NCBI GenBank assembly: GCA_947455465.1
Contig: CANGNS010000008.1
Coordinates: forward strand, 1-64,000
Direction of reading: 5' to 3'
Length of the DNA stretch: 64,000 bases
Source of the DNA: Comamonadaceae bacterium
GTDB lineage: Bacteria > Pseudomonadota > Gammaproteobacteria > Burkholderiales > Burkholderiaceae_C
Translations under genes and position numbers: made by a program
In this document: piece by piece, positions 18,783-29,133 of the stretch
Numbering within the stretch: the first letter of the stretch is position 1
Layout of the letters: each line of letters opens with the position of its first letter
Notes under the pieces: model-generated
Told to the model about the DNA's origin: nothing
The model's database searches: none
Seen by the model: only the letters and a program-made list of their open reading frames with translations

Positions 18783-20882
18783 ATGAACCATACCCACTAC
18801 GAAACTTACCAAAAAATAGCTGTCATCCGTCTGGACAATGCGCCTGTGAATGGCTTAAGTCATGCGGTGCGCAAAGGCGTAGTCGATGGAATCCGTCAGG
18901 CCGAGGCAGATTCTTCGGTCTATGCCATTGTCATCATCGGTTCTCAAAGCATTTTCTCCGGCGGCGCAGACATGCGAGAGTTTGGAACGGGCGCAGTTAT
19001 CGCTGAGCCCAACCTGCGCAACTTGATTGGCATCGTGGAGACATCCACAAAACCGGTCGTTGCCGCCATTGGTGGAACCTGTATGGGAGGAGGACTGGAG
19101 TTGGCGCTTGGTTGCCACTATAGGGTTGTCGCACCAGCTGTCCAACTTGCTCTACCTGAGGTGAAAATTGGCCTAATTCCGGGAGCAGGTGGCACACAGC
19201 GACTACCACGCCTTATTGGACTGGAAGCGGCATTGAACATGATCGTATCGGGTGAAACCGTCTTATCGGATCTGCTCATTGCGACTCCTCTTTTTGATGA
19301 ATTTGTAGAAGGTGACCTACTTGCTGGTGCCATAGCATTTGCCAACAAAGTGGTTGCTGAGAAGCGCCCCCTCAAGCGTGTTCGAGACCTCAAAGTCAGC
19401 CATTCAAAACCGGATGCCTTCTTCATGTTCGTGCGCAATAGCGTCGGCGCCATGTCCAAGAATTTACCAGCGCCACTCAAGTGTGTAGAGGCAGTGGAAG
19501 CCAGCCTTACGCAGTCCTTTGATGAAGGTATGCAAACTGAGGCTCGATTTTTTGGAGAGCTATGCCTGAGTAGCGAATCAAAAGCTTTGCGGCATCTGTT
19601 TCTGTCTGAGAAAAATACGGCGAAGGTGGAAGGTGTTTCACCTGAAGCAAAGCCACGCACCATTGCAAGCGTCGGGATCATTGGTGCAGGTACCATGGGT
19701 AGCGGCATCGCCATCAATTTCCTGTTGGCAGGAATTCCGGTGACGCTGCTGGAGACCAAACAAGACGCTTTGGATCGAGGTGCAAAACAAATCGCTGACT
19801 ACTTTGCCGAGCGGGTCACGAAACGCAAAATGAAACCTGAAAAAGCGCAAGCCTTGGGGGCGCTGCTCAAGCCCACGCTTAGTTACAACGATTTGTCTCA
19901 AGTCGACCTTGTGATTGAAGCCGTGTTCGAAAACATGGACGTCAAGAAGGCCGTCTTCGAAAGACTCGACAGCATCTGCAAACCCGATGCCATTCTTGCT
20001 TCTAACACTTCTACGCTAGACCTTAATAAGATCGCCAGCTTCACCAAACGTCCACAGGATGTGGTTGGCGCTCACTTTTTTAGTCCAGCAAATATTATGA
20101 AGCTTTTGGAAGTGGTTCGCGGTGTGAAGACGGCTGATGATGTTCTCTTGACCATCATGCAGTTGGCCAAGAAAATTAAAAAGGCCGCCGTAGTCTCTGG
20201 CGTTTGCGATGGTTTCATTGGTAACCGCATGATTGCCCGTTACAGCGCCGAGGCGGGCAAGATGCTTGAGGAAGGTGCAACCGTCCAGCAAGTTGACAAG
20301 GCACTTGAAAAATGGGGCATGGCCATGGGACCGTTTCGCATGGGTGACTTGGCGGGCAATGACATTGGCTGGTCCATTCGCAAAGGCATTAGTCAGCAGC
20401 ATCCATACTATAAGTGGCCCAGCTCTGAACTGCTTGCAGACAAACTCTGTGAACTCGGCCGCTTTGGCCAAAAAACAGGTGCGGGTTGGTACAGCTACGC
20501 AAAGGGTAAGCGTGAAGCGCTGGTTGATCCTGTTGTGGGAGCGCTAGTTGAAGCGCATCGCAAGGAACATGGGTTCACCGCGCGCAAGATCAGTAATGAA
20601 GAGATTGTGCAGCGCTGCATATTTGCATTGGTCAACGAGGGGGCAAAGATTCTTGAGGAAGGTATCGCCCAGCGCGCCTCAGACATTGACATCGTCTACA
20701 TCTTTGGATATGGATTCCCACCATACCGCGGCGGTCCTATGTTGTACGCCGATCACTTAGGGTTGCTTGCGGTGCAGCGTGCCATGGAAGGCTTTGCGCG
20801 TAACGACCGAGTGGATAGCGATGTTTGGGTAGTAGCGCCATTGCTGGCAAGTCTTGCGTCCGCAGGCAAGACCTTTAACTGA
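18783..20882 (+). CDS. Bifunctional enoyl-CoA hydratase/3-hydroxyacyl-CoA dehydrogenase (FadB/FadJ type)
   Basis: N-terminal crotonase domain ([28 protein letters not shown]) plus HCDH domain ([35 protein letters not shown]). Confidence 0.93.
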   Translation: MNHTHYETYQKIAVIRLDNAPVNGLSHAVRKGVVDGIRQAEADSSVYAIVIIGSQSIFSGGADMREFGTGAVIAEPNLRNLIGIVETSTKPVVAAIGGTCMGGGLELALGCHYRVVAPAVQLALPEVKIGLIPGAGGTQRLPRLIGLEAALNMIVSGETVLSDLLIATPLFDEFVEGDLLAGAIAFANKVVAEKRPLKRVRDLKVSHSKPDAFFMFVRNSVGAMSKNLPAPLKCVEAVEASLTQSFDEGMQTEARFFGELCLSSESKALRHLFLSEKNTAKVEGVSPEAKPRTIASVGIIGAGTMGSGIAINFLLAGIPVTLLETKQDALDRGAKQIADYFAERVTKRKMKPEKAQALGALLKPTLSYNDLSQVDLVIEAVFENMDVKKAVFERLDSICKPDAILASNTSTLDLNKIASFTKRPQDVVGAHFFSPANIMKLLEVVRGVKTADDVLLTIMQLAKKIKKAAVVSGVCDGFIGNRMIARYSAEAGKMLEEGATVQQVDKALEKWGMAMGPFRMGDLAGNDIGWSIRKGISQQHPYYKWPSSELLADKLCELGRFGQKTGAGWYSYAKGKREALVDPVVGALVEAHRKEHGFTARKISNEEIVQRCIFALVNEGAKILEEGIAQRASDIDIVYIFGYGFPPYRGGPMLYADHLGLLAVQRAMEGFARNDRVDSDVWVVAPLLASLASAGKTFN

Positions 20883-20901
20883 ATACATAAAAAAGACGTA
20901 T

Positions 20902-22074
20902 ATGACCGATGCAGTAATTGTTTCTACAGCCCGCACGCCATTGGGAAAGTCATGGCGTGGAAGTTTCAACATGACACATGGTGCGACGCTGGCAGGGCAT
21001 GCCATTACGCATGCTGTCCAGCGGGCAGGTATTGACCCGGCTGAAGTTGAGGACGTGGTGATGGGTTGCGCACTGCAACAAGGCGCAACTGGCCACAACA
21101 TGGGCCGCTATGCTGCTTTGCGCGCAGGCTTACCGGTAACGGCTGGTGGCACCACCATTGATCGACAGTGTGCCTCAGGACTTCAGGCAATTGCAGTTGC
21201 CGCCCAGCGGGTCATCGTGGACGCGGTTCCTGTGATGGTGGCCGGTGGCGTAGAGTCGATCTCTTGCGTGCAAGGAACGATGAATACGCAATACCTGGTA
21301 GACGAATGGGTCAAAGAGCATCGCCCAAGCTACTTTCTCTCCATGCTCGAGACCGCTGAAATTGTGGCCAAACGCTACGGTATTGCCAAAGACGTACAGG
21401 ACGAATATGGAGTACGCAGCCAGCAGCGAGCTGCCGCCGCACGGGCGGCTGGATTCTTCACCCAAGAGATCGCGCCGATCACGGTAACCATGGGTGCAGC
21501 CACTGCCATGGGTATGGGCACCAAAGAAGTCACAGTCAGTGAGGACGAGGGCATCCGGCTCGACACGACGCTCGAAGGTGTGGCAAAGATCCGTTCCGCC
21601 ATGCCTGGCGGTGTTATTACTGCAGGCAATGCTAGTCAATTTGCTGATGGAGCCTCAGCAGTCGTGGTGATCAACAGCAAGTTTGCGGAGAAACGGGGCC
21701 TAGCACCGTTGGGGATCTTCCGGGGCTTTGCGAGTGCAGGCTGCGAGCCCGACGAAATGGGAATTGGACCGGTCTTTGCCATCCTTCGGTTACTGAAGCG
21801 CGCAGGTCTCAAGATGGACGATATCGGGCTATGGGAATTGAACGAGGCCTTCGCTGTTCAAGTACTGTATTGCCGCGACAAACTGGGTATCCCTGATGAG
21901 AGGTTAAACGTCAACGGCGGAGCCATTGCTATGGGCCACCCCTACGGTATGTCGGGTGCGCGAATGGTAGGGCATGCCCTGATCGAGGGTAAACGCCGGG
22001 GAATTAAATACGTCGTCATCACCATGTGCGTTGGCGGTGGTATGGGCGCGGCTGGGCTGTTTGAGGTGGCGTGA
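20902..22074 (+). CDS. Thiolase (acetyl-CoA acyltransferase)
   Basis: Cys motif [49 protein letters not shown]. Confidence 0.93.
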   Translation: MTDAVIVSTARTPLGKSWRGSFNMTHGATLAGHAITHAVQRAGIDPAEVEDVVMGCALQQGATGHNMGRYAALRAGLPVTAGGTTIDRQCASGLQAIAVAAQRVIVDAVPVMVAGGVESISCVQGTMNTQYLVDEWVKEHRPSYFLSMLETAEIVAKRYGIAKDVQDEYGVRSQQRAAAARAAGFFTQEIAPITVTMGAATAMGMGTKEVTVSEDEGIRLDTTLEGVAKIRSAMPGGVITAGNASQFADGASAVVVINSKFAEKRGLAPLGIFRGFASAGCEPDEMGIGPVFAILRLLKRAGLKMDDIGLWELNEAFAVQVLYCRDKLGIPDERLNVNGGAIAMGHPYGMSGARMVGHALIEGKRRGIKYVVITMCVGGGMGAAGLFEVA

Positions 22075-23672
22075 TGTCGTTTGGCGAATATGGCTCATCA
22101 CCAAATCCGGAAGTAGCGCAGGTCATACCGTCGGCAGTGTTATTTTGTGATCTGCCAACTCTAGTTAAACAAAGTGCGCTGATTCGACCGGAATCGATTG
22201 CAATAGTTGACGGGAAGCGTCGTATAAATTATGCGGCTCTGGAAATGATGGTTGATCGAGTTGCAGCCTCTTTGCAGCGGGATGGTGTCATGCCAAAGCA
22301 AGCGATTGCAATTTGCGCCGCAACCAGCGCAGAGTACATTGCTGTGTTCCTGGGTTCTTTAAGAGCCGGTGTGGCAGTTGTACCACTGGCTCCAAGTGCT
22401 ACAGCCAATCAATTAATTGACGTGTTGCAGGATGCCAATGTACAACGTTTTTTTGTAGATAGGACGGTAGGCGCAGAATTGAAATCAGCTGCTGTCAAAC
22501 TGCCAAGCGGCTTAGCTGTATCCCTTTTGGACGCCGATGGACACCAATCATTTCCAAGCTGGTTGGTGCCCGAGCATGTCCACTCGACCCAAGTTGTAAT
22601 CGAGATGGATTGGCCGTTCAACATCATCTATTCATCCGGTACGACTGGAACTCCAAAAGGTATTGTGCAATCCCATTTCATGCGTTGGCTGCAGGTGCAA
22701 TATGCGCCCTTGCTCGGCTTCTGCCCTAGCACCGTGAATTTGGTCGCAACGCCCCTCTACAGCAATACCACCATGACCACGGTGCTACCCACACTGGCGT
22801 TTGGTGGTTGTCTGGTACTCATGGCTAAATTCGATGCTGCAGCGTATTTGAAACTAGCACAGGATGAGCGCGTCACGCACGCAATGCTGGTTCCGGTCCA
22901 ATATCAGCGCTTGATGTCTCGTGAAGATTTTGGTGAATTTGACCTTAAGTCATTTCGCTCAAAGTTTTGCACCAGTTCCCCCTTAAGTGCCACAGTAAAA
23001 GCTGATGTTGTGTCTCGCTGGCCTGGCGTCCTGATCGAATATTACGGTATGACAGAGGGTGGCGGTACCTGCATGTTGGTCGCCAACCTTTACCCGAACA
23101 AGCTTCATACGGTGGGTCAACCAGTGCCTGGCCATGACATTCGAATTATCGACGAGGAAGGCGTTGAAGTGTCGGCAGGACAAGTTGGCGAAGTTGTTGG
23201 ACGTTCCGCCACAATGATGACCGGATATCACAACCAGCCAAGCAAGACCTCTGATACAGAGTGGTTCGACAAACAGGGCAATCGATTTATTCGGACTGGT
23301 GACGTAGGTCGATTTGACGAGGATGGTTTTTTAATCCTCATTGATCGCCGCAAGGACATGGTTATCAGTGGCGGGTTCAATATATACCCCAGCGACCTGG
23401 AAGCAGTACTAGACCAACACCCATCGGTTGCTAGTGCTGCAGTTGTAGGGGTTCCATCCACCGAGTGGGGGGAAATACCGGTTGCCTTTGTGGTGCGCCA
23501 CGTGGAAAGTAGAACCAGCGCAGCGGAAATCTTGTCGTGGGCTAATCAACGACTCGGCAAAACACAAAGATTGAAGGGCCTTCGGTTTACAGATGAACTG
23601 CCTCGCAGCGCTATCGGCAAGGTCTTGAAACGTGAATTGCGCGAGTCCTGGACTGCCAATGTTGTTGGATAA
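22071..23672 (+). CDS. AMP-binding acyl-CoA synthetase
   Basis: [76 protein letters not shown]. Confidence 0.93.
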   Translation: MMSFGEYGSSPNPEVAQVIPSAVLFCDLPTLVKQSALIRPESIAIVDGKRRINYAALEMMVDRVAASLQRDGVMPKQAIAICAATSAEYIAVFLGSLRAGVAVVPLAPSATANQLIDVLQDANVQRFFVDRTVGAELKSAAVKLPSGLAVSLLDADGHQSFPSWLVPEHVHSTQVVIEMDWPFNIIYSSGTTGTPKGIVQSHFMRWLQVQYAPLLGFCPSTVNLVATPLYSNTTMTTVLPTLAFGGCLVLMAKFDAAAYLKLAQDERVTHAMLVPVQYQRLMSREDFGEFDLKSFRSKFCTSSPLSATVKADVVSRWPGVLIEYYGMTEGGGTCMLVANLYPNKLHTVGQPVPGHDIRIIDEEGVEVSAGQVGEVVGRSATMMTGYHNQPSKTSDTEWFDKQGNRFIRTGDVGRFDEDGFLILIDRRKDMVISGGFNIYPSDLEAVLDQHPSVASAAVVGVPSTEWGEIPVAFVVRHVESRTSAAEILSWANQRLGKTQRLKGLRFTDELPRSAIGKVLKRELRESWTANVVG

Positions 23673-23701
23673 GGATTTACTAAAAAATTACTAGGAAAAA
23701 A

Positions 23702-24619
23702 ATGACACAAAAGAAAAAAATAGAATTTAGTGGCAGAGTTGCGATTGTGACTGGCGCAGGCGGAGGTCTAGGTCGAGAGCACGCCTTAGCCTTGGCTGCG
23801 AGAGGTGCTAAGGTCGTAGTCAATGATTTCGGGCGCTCCAGCGCAATTGGCGACGAGTTAAGCGCGGCCGACGCCGTGGTAAAGGAAATTATCGGCGCTG
23901 GCGGTGTTGCTATTGCAAGCAATGCATCCGTTACGGACGAAGTAGCCATGAATTCCATGGTCAAAACCGTTATGGATAGATGGGGTCGAATCGACATCCT
24001 GGTCAATAACGCTGGTGTATTGCGCGACAAAAGTTTTGCAAAGATGTCTATGAGTGACTTTAGACTCGTCATGGAGGTTCATGTTATAGGTGCAGCTATT
24101 TGTACCAAGGCAGTTTGGGACATCATGCGTGCACAAAAATATGGCCGCGTTATCATGACTACTTCCTCATCCGGTTTGTACGGAAATTTTGGCCAAGCCA
24201 ATTACAGCGCGGCAAAGATGGCCCTCGTGGGGCTCATGCAAACATTGGCAATCGAAGGTGAAAATAGCAACATCCGGATCAATTGTCTCGCGCCAACTGC
24301 TGCTACGCAGATGACCGATGGACTCTGGAGTGAAGAAGTTCTTCAAGCGTTCAGACCAGAATATGTGACTCCAGCGGTGCTTGTTCTGGCGTCTGAGGAT
24401 GCACCCATTCGAATGATTATTTGCGGTGGTGCTGGAGCCTTTGAGGCAGCTCATATCACCCTAACGAATGGTGCATGGATTGGCATTGATCCCGATGCCC
24501 CTGAAAAATTGCGTGATCAATTATTCAAAGTCACAGACCGAAAAGGGGAGATCGTTCCCCATAGCGCCGTAGCTCAGGGAACCAATGAAGGTACGAAAGC
24601 CTCGGCAGCCATGCTTTAA
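23702..24619 (+). CDS. SDR-family dehydrogenase resembling HSD17B4/MFE-2 (3R)-hydroxyacyl-CoA dehydrogenase
   Basis: GRVAIVTGAGGGLGREHALALAARGAKVVVNDFG; NNAGVLRDKSFAKMS; YSAAKMALVGLMQTLAIEG. Confidence 0.88.
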   Translation: MTQKKKIEFSGRVAIVTGAGGGLGREHALALAARGAKVVVNDFGRSSAIGDELSAADAVVKEIIGAGGVAIASNASVTDEVAMNSMVKTVMDRWGRIDILVNNAGVLRDKSFAKMSMSDFRLVMEVHVIGAAICTKAVWDIMRAQKYGRVIMTTSSSGLYGNFGQANYSAAKMALVGLMQTLAIEGENSNIRINCLAPTAATQMTDGLWSEEVLQAFRPEYVTPAVLVLASEDAPIRMIICGGAGAFEAAHITLTNGAWIGIDPDAPEKLRDQLFKVTDRKGEIVPHSAVAQGTNEGTKASAAML

Positions 24620-24634
24620 ATTGTGTCACGCTGA

Positions 24635-24652
24635 CAAAGCGCGGGTGCTTTG
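24635..24652 (+). terminator. Weak hairpin at the end of the catabolic operon
   Basis: CAAAGC-gcgggt-GCTTTG; no long T tract. Confidence 0.3.
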
Positions 24653-24973
24653 GCAGGCTTTGCCTTGAAGGTGGTATCGAGGAAAACCCATTGATAAGGA
24701 TGCAACGTCCGCAAATTTTTAGTTATTGCCATCGATTCAGACAACCCCAAAACCAGTCCTTGCCCGGCGGTAAGAAGCCCGGATATAGACTTGGCAAGGT
24801 CCAGACGCGAGACATCGGCTCCGTATCAAGTATGAGTTTCTCAAACTGCAACTGAACGTTGATTCGCTCGATAGCTGGCAACCGGCCGTTCATAGTCGGC
24901 AGCTTGCGCTGCATCACCGCCATTCAAAGTAGCGCTACCACCGTCAGCAATGGGTCGTAAAGCGGTCCTTAAA

Positions 24974-25870
24974 TCACCCCCCCCGCGCCAACGTCCTCTC
25001 CCTCTCCCGAGGCCCAAACGACGAAGCCAGCGCACCTTCAGCTTCCAGTCCTTCGATATAAATTGCCTCAATATCCGGCGCAGCCCGCCGTAACTCGCGT
25101 TCGGCTAAGGGCAGGTGTAGCAGTGCGCGCAGCGCGTACAGGATGCGCAGCCAGCCGGGTATCCAGATGCGGCCTTTGCGCGCTTGCATGCCGCGCACGA
25201 TAGCGCGGGCGGCGTCTTGGGGCGAGGTTTCGCTATTGAGCGGGCCGGGCATAGTGGCGCGCAGGCGCACAAAGCCGGGGTGCAGCGCGCCTTCGGTGAC
25301 CAAGGGCGTGCTGACCCAGCCGGCATGCACCACGCCAACGTCCACCCCATGCGAAGCCAGCTCGATGCGCCAGGAGTTGCCCATGGCCTCCACCGCTGAT
25401 TTGCTGGCCGCATAGGCCGACATCACCGGCGGGTGCGCAAACGAGGATACCGATGCATTGATCAGCACATAGCCGCGCGCTTGCTTTACCGCAGGCAGCG
25501 CGGCGCGTACGGTGTTGAACACGCCAAACACATTGACCTCCACACAGCGCTTCCAGGCCTGCGGGTCCACCAGCGCCAGCGGCCCGAAGGCGGCCACACC
25601 GGCATTGGCAAACACCACATCGATGCGCCCATGGCGCGCCAGGGTTTGCGCGGCCACATGCTCCATGGCGGGCAAGTCGGTTACATCGGCCACCAGGTGC
25701 AAAACCGCGCCGCCGCAGCGCACAGCCACGGCGGCCAGGGGTTCGGCATCGCAGTCCACCAGCACCGGCACGCCGCCTTGGGCCGCCACTTCTAAGGCCG
25801 TGGCCGCGCCAATGCCTGAGGCTGCGCCGGTGATCAGGACGACTTGGCCGTGCAAGGTGGAAGAGGGCAT
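24974..25870 (-). CDS. SDR-family oxidoreductase
   Basis: GQVVLITGAASGIGAATALEVAAQGG; FANAGVAAFGPL; YAASKSAVEAMGNSWRIEL; start taken at internal Met (25870). Confidence 0.88.
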   Translation of the reverse strand: MPSSTLHGQVVLITGAASGIGAATALEVAAQGGVPVLVDCDAEPLAAVAVRCGGAVLHLVADVTDLPAMEHVAAQTLARHGRIDVVFANAGVAAFGPLALVDPQAWKRCVEVNVFGVFNTVRAALPAVKQARGYVLINASVSSFAHPPVMSAYAASKSAVEAMGNSWRIELASHGVDVGVVHAGWVSTPLVTEGALHPGFVRLRATMPGPLNSETSPQDAARAIVRGMQARKGRIWIPGWLRILYALRALLHLPLAERELRRAAPDIEAIYIEGLEAEGALASSFGPRERERTLARGG

Positions 25871-25889
25871 AAATACCGCACGCGGAGCG

Positions 25890-26342
25890 CTATACCGATT
25901 TATTGACCATGAAATACACAATCGGCAGCGGCAGCACGGTAGCTATGGCGCCCGCAATTTGCCAGATGCGCGATAGGCGCCAGTAGTCCTCACCCACCGT
26001 GTCGCTGGCGCGTAGCAAGGCGCGTTGCTTGAACTGGATAGGCACCAGCACCAGCAACCATATCAGCCCCGAAAAACTCAGCAGCCCATACGACCACTGT
26101 ATCCACGGGTGGCCCGCGCCGCCATCAAAATGCACCGCCATGCCGTGGCCGGTCCAGACCACGCCGACTGCGCCGGTCAGGGTAAATAGGCCGTCGGTAA
26201 TCAGCACCATGGTGTTGCTGAACTGGATGATGGCGTGGTTGCGCGTGCGCTCGGCGAGCAGCGCCCATACGCCGCTGACGATGACGTTGCCCAAAAACAG
26301 CGCGGCGCACACCAGGTGGATGACCTTGAGCTCAGGATGCAT
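25890..26342 (-). CDS. DUF2269 family membrane protein
   Basis: MHPELKVIHLVCAALFLGNVIVSGVWALLAERTRN...; 4-TM DUF2269-like. Confidence 0.8.
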   Translation of the reverse strand: MHPELKVIHLVCAALFLGNVIVSGVWALLAERTRNHAIIQFSNTMVLITDGLFTLTGAVGVVWTGHGMAVHFDGGAGHPWIQWSYGLLSFSGLIWLLVLVPIQFKQRALLRASDTVGEDYWRLSRIWQIAGAIATVLPLPIVYFMVNKSV

Positions 26343-26499
26343 GCGGCCCTCCGTCGGCTGACTGGCCGCGTTCGGCTTGTTCGGCCAATCGTTGCAGGCG
26401 GGTTTTTTCGCGGGCGATGCGCAAGTCTCGCATTTGCCACCACGCGAACAGGCCTGCGGCGATCAGCAGGGCGGCAACCTCAATCACCTTGAGCGACAC
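26332..26499 (-). CDS. Small (55 aa) single-TM protein between crtB and DUF2269 (not in ORF track)
   Basis: My translation from GTG: VSLKVIEVAALLIAAGLFAWWQMRDLRIAREKTRLQRLAEQAERGQSADGGPHAS*; starts 6 nt after the crtB stop; its stop overlaps the DUF2269 start. Confidence 0.65.
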   Translation of the reverse strand: MSLKVIEVAALLIAAGLFAWWQMRDLRIAREKTRLQRLAEQAERGQSADGGPHAS

Positions 26500-26505
26500 G
26501 GCAGC

Positions 26506-27579
26506 TTAGCGGTTGGAGCGCTGGCGCTGTTCCAGGCGGCCGAACAGGTCGACCATCCACTCCACGCGCTCGTCAAAGCTGCGTTTGGGTAGCGTCCAGG
26601 GCCTTTGCTCGGCCGCCGGTCGGCGGTCGCGGCTGACCACATCGACCAAAAACACGATGGCTGGCACCGGGCTGATCGGTACGGCAGGCATAGACGGCGC
26701 GCGCAGCGCCACCGAGGCCGCGCGGGCAATCAGCGCCAGCTTGCGGCTGGTAGATACCACCGTGCGCCGGTCCACCGAGTTGAGGCCCTCGCGCTCCAGT
26801 TGTTTGCCGATTTCGGCATACACCAGGCGCGCGGCCTGGATGGCGGGGCGGCAATCCCAGGGCAGCTCGGCCAGGCCAAATTCGCCACGGCGGTACAGCA
26901 CATCGGCGCGCAACAGCAGGCGCTGGGTGAAGGCGGCGATGCGGGCGTCAAACACCGGGTTGGCCAGCCACGCATCAGCATCCATGCCGATTTCGCGAAA
27001 CCAGGCGCGCGGCAGGTACAGGCGACCGTTGCGGGCGTCCTCGCCCACGTCGCGGGCGATATTGGTCAGCTGCATGGCCACACCCATTTCGCAGGCGCGG
27101 GCGATGGCCGTGTCAGTGGATGCACCCATGATGATGGACATCATGGCGCCCACCGTGCCCGCTACACGGGCGCCATAGGCTTCGACATCGGCCAGGGTCT
27201 CGTAACGGCGGCCTTGCGAGTCCCATAAAAACCCGTCCAGCAAAGCGTCCAGCAAACCACGCGGTATGCCGTAGCGGTGCACCACATGGGCCAGCGCACG
27301 GTCGGCATCTTGGGTGCCTGGGCGGCCTTCGTAGATGTCGTCCAGGCGCTTTTGCAGGTCTTGCATGGCCAGCGTGGCGTCCTGGCCCAGGTCGATGGCG
27401 TCGTCGGCCAGTCGGCAGTAGGCGTAAAGCGCAGTGGCCGGCGGGCGCAGGCGCACGGGCAGCAGCTTGGAGGCGGCAAAGAACGACTTGGAGCCGCCGC
27501 GCATGAGCTCGCGGCAGGCGTCCAAATCGTAGGCCTGGGGCAGGGTGGCCACGGGGTTCTCAGGCGAAGCTTGTGACAT
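26506..27579 (-). CDS. crtB: Phytoene synthase
   Basis: SFFAASKLLPVRLRPPATALYAYCRLADDAID; MQLTNIARDVGEDARNGRLYLP: squalene/phytoene synthase motifs. Confidence 0.95.
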   Translation of the reverse strand: MSQASPENPVATLPQAYDLDACRELMRGGSKSFFAASKLLPVRLRPPATALYAYCRLADDAIDLGQDATLAMQDLQKRLDDIYEGRPGTQDADRALAHVVHRYGIPRGLLDALLDGFLWDSQGRRYETLADVEAYGARVAGTVGAMMSIIMGASTDTAIARACEMGVAMQLTNIARDVGEDARNGRLYLPRAWFREIGMDADAWLANPVFDARIAAFTQRLLLRADVLYRRGEFGLAELPWDCRPAIQAARLVYAEIGKQLEREGLNSVDRRTVVSTSRKLALIARAASVALRAPSMPAVPISPVPAIVFLVDVVSRDRRPAAEQRPWTLPKRSFDERVEWMVDLFGRLEQRQRSNR

Positions 27580-29131
27580 CAGGTACCACCTCTTGGAGCA
27601 TTTTTGCGGACATCAGCACGCTGGGCACACCCGCACCAGGCTGGCTGCTGGCGCCCACCATGTACAGGCCTTGCACGTCCTCTGAGCGGTTGTGCGGCCT
27701 GAACCAGGCGCTTTGCACCAGGATGGGCTCCAAGCCAAAGCCCGCGCCTTTGTAGGACCATAAACGGTCTTGAAAATCTTGTGGCGTGGTCACTTTGGAG
27801 GAGACTACATGCCGCTTCAGGTCGGGCAGTACGCTTTCTTGCAAAGCGGTGGCAATCGCGTCGCGGTACTGCTCGGCAACCGCCGGCCAGTCCGTGCCGC
27901 TGCTCAGGTTGGGCACGACCGAGAGTGCATAAAAACTGTCGCAACCCGGTGGCGCCAAAGACGGGTCGGTAGCGGTGGGCCGATACAAATACAGGCTGAA
28001 ATCTTTGGACAGCGTGTGATTTTTAAAAATGTCTTGCAGCAAGCCTTTGTAGCGCGGGCCCAGCACCATCATGTGGTGAGGCACGTCGGTGTACTGGCGG
28101 TCGGTGCCAAAGTACCAAACAAAGAGGCCTGAGGAATACTTGCCTTTGGCGATGCGTTTATCCGTCCAATGTTTTCGGTGCTGCGGCTCCACCAAGTGCC
28201 GGTAGGTCCAGGCGGCATCGCCATTGCTGACGACGATATCGGCCGCAATGAATTCGCCGTTGGCCAGTTCCACGCCACGGGCACGCCCGTCTTGCACGCG
28301 GATGCGGGTGACCGGCGTGTTGTAGCGGAGGGGCACACCACGCCCTTCGAGCAGATTGACCAACTCCCGCACGATGGCGCCCGTGCCGCCCATGGCCGAG
28401 TGCACGCCCCAGCGCCGCTCCAGCGCGTGAATGAGCGCATACACGCAAGTGACCGAGTACGGATTGCCGCCGATCAGCAGCGGATGAAAACTCATGACGA
28501 TACGCAGCTTGGGGTGCGTGATGTGCTGGGCCACCAGGCTGTAAATAGAGCGCCAGGCCTGCATGCGGGCCAAGTTGGGCAGGGCTTTGATGACGTCGCT
28601 CAGGGTCTCAAAAGGAATCATGCCCAGCTCTTGAAAACCGAGCTGAAAGCAGCGGTCCGAGGCTTGCATCAAGTCTTTAAAGCCTTGTACGTCTTGCGGG
28701 CTTAAGCGGCCGATTTGCTCCAGCATGGCGTCGTCATCGTTGCTGTAGTCAAAGTGGGTGCCGTCGTCAAAGCGGATGCGGTAAAAGGGCGCCATCAATC
28801 GCAGGTCCACGTGGTCTTGCATGCGCTTGCCGCACAGGGTAAAGAGCTCTTCAATCAGGTGCGGCAAGGTGATTATGGTGGGGCCCGCATCAAAGGTAAA
28901 GCCGTCTTGCTGGTGCACATAGGCGCGGCCGCCGGGTGCGTCCAGTTTTTCCAGCATCTGCACGCGGTAGCCTTTGACCGACAAGCGAATGGCTGCGGCC
29001 AGGCCGCCAAAGCCGGTGCCAATCACTACGGCTGCGGGTGCCCGGCGCCCGCTGGTCAGCCCAGGGCCGCCCTGGCCGCTGTCTGCGCCGCCGTCGCCCA
29101 GACAGTCAATGGATTTGAATAACAGTGTCAT
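27560..29131 (-). CDS. crtI: Phytoene desaturase
   Basis: AAVVIGTGFGGLAAAIRLSVKGYRVQMLEKLDAPGGRAYV; C-terminal YMVGASSQPGAGVPSVLMSAKM. Confidence 0.95.
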   Translation of the reverse strand: MTLLFKSIDCLGDGGADSGQGGPGLTSGRRAPAAVVIGTGFGGLAAAIRLSVKGYRVQMLEKLDAPGGRAYVHQQDGFTFDAGPTIITLPHLIEELFTLCGKRMQDHVDLRLMAPFYRIRFDDGTHFDYSNDDDAMLEQIGRLSPQDVQGFKDLMQASDRCFQLGFQELGMIPFETLSDVIKALPNLARMQAWRSIYSLVAQHITHPKLRIVMSFHPLLIGGNPYSVTCVYALIHALERRWGVHSAMGGTGAIVRELVNLLEGRGVPLRYNTPVTRIRVQDGRARGVELANGEFIAADIVVSNGDAAWTYRHLVEPQHRKHWTDKRIAKGKYSSGLFVWYFGTDRQYTDVPHHMMVLGPRYKGLLQDIFKNHTLSKDFSLYLYRPTATDPSLAPPGCDSFYALSVVPNLSSGTDWPAVAEQYRDAIATALQESVLPDLKRHVVSSKVTTPQDFQDRLWSYKGAGFGLEPILVQSAWFRPHNRSEDVQGLYMVGASSQPGAGVPSVLMSAKMLQEVVPDVTSFA

Positions 29132-29133
29132 GC

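Noticed and set aside
24723-24923. 66-aa minus-strand ORF at the right island junction, considered as a transposase remnant
   Set aside because: No recognisable transposase motif; could not be supported by eye.
24976-24986. Poly-C run at the 3' end of the SDR gene, considered as a phase-variation tract
   Set aside because: Lies in the last codons of the gene, so length changes would barely affect the protein; no functional argument.
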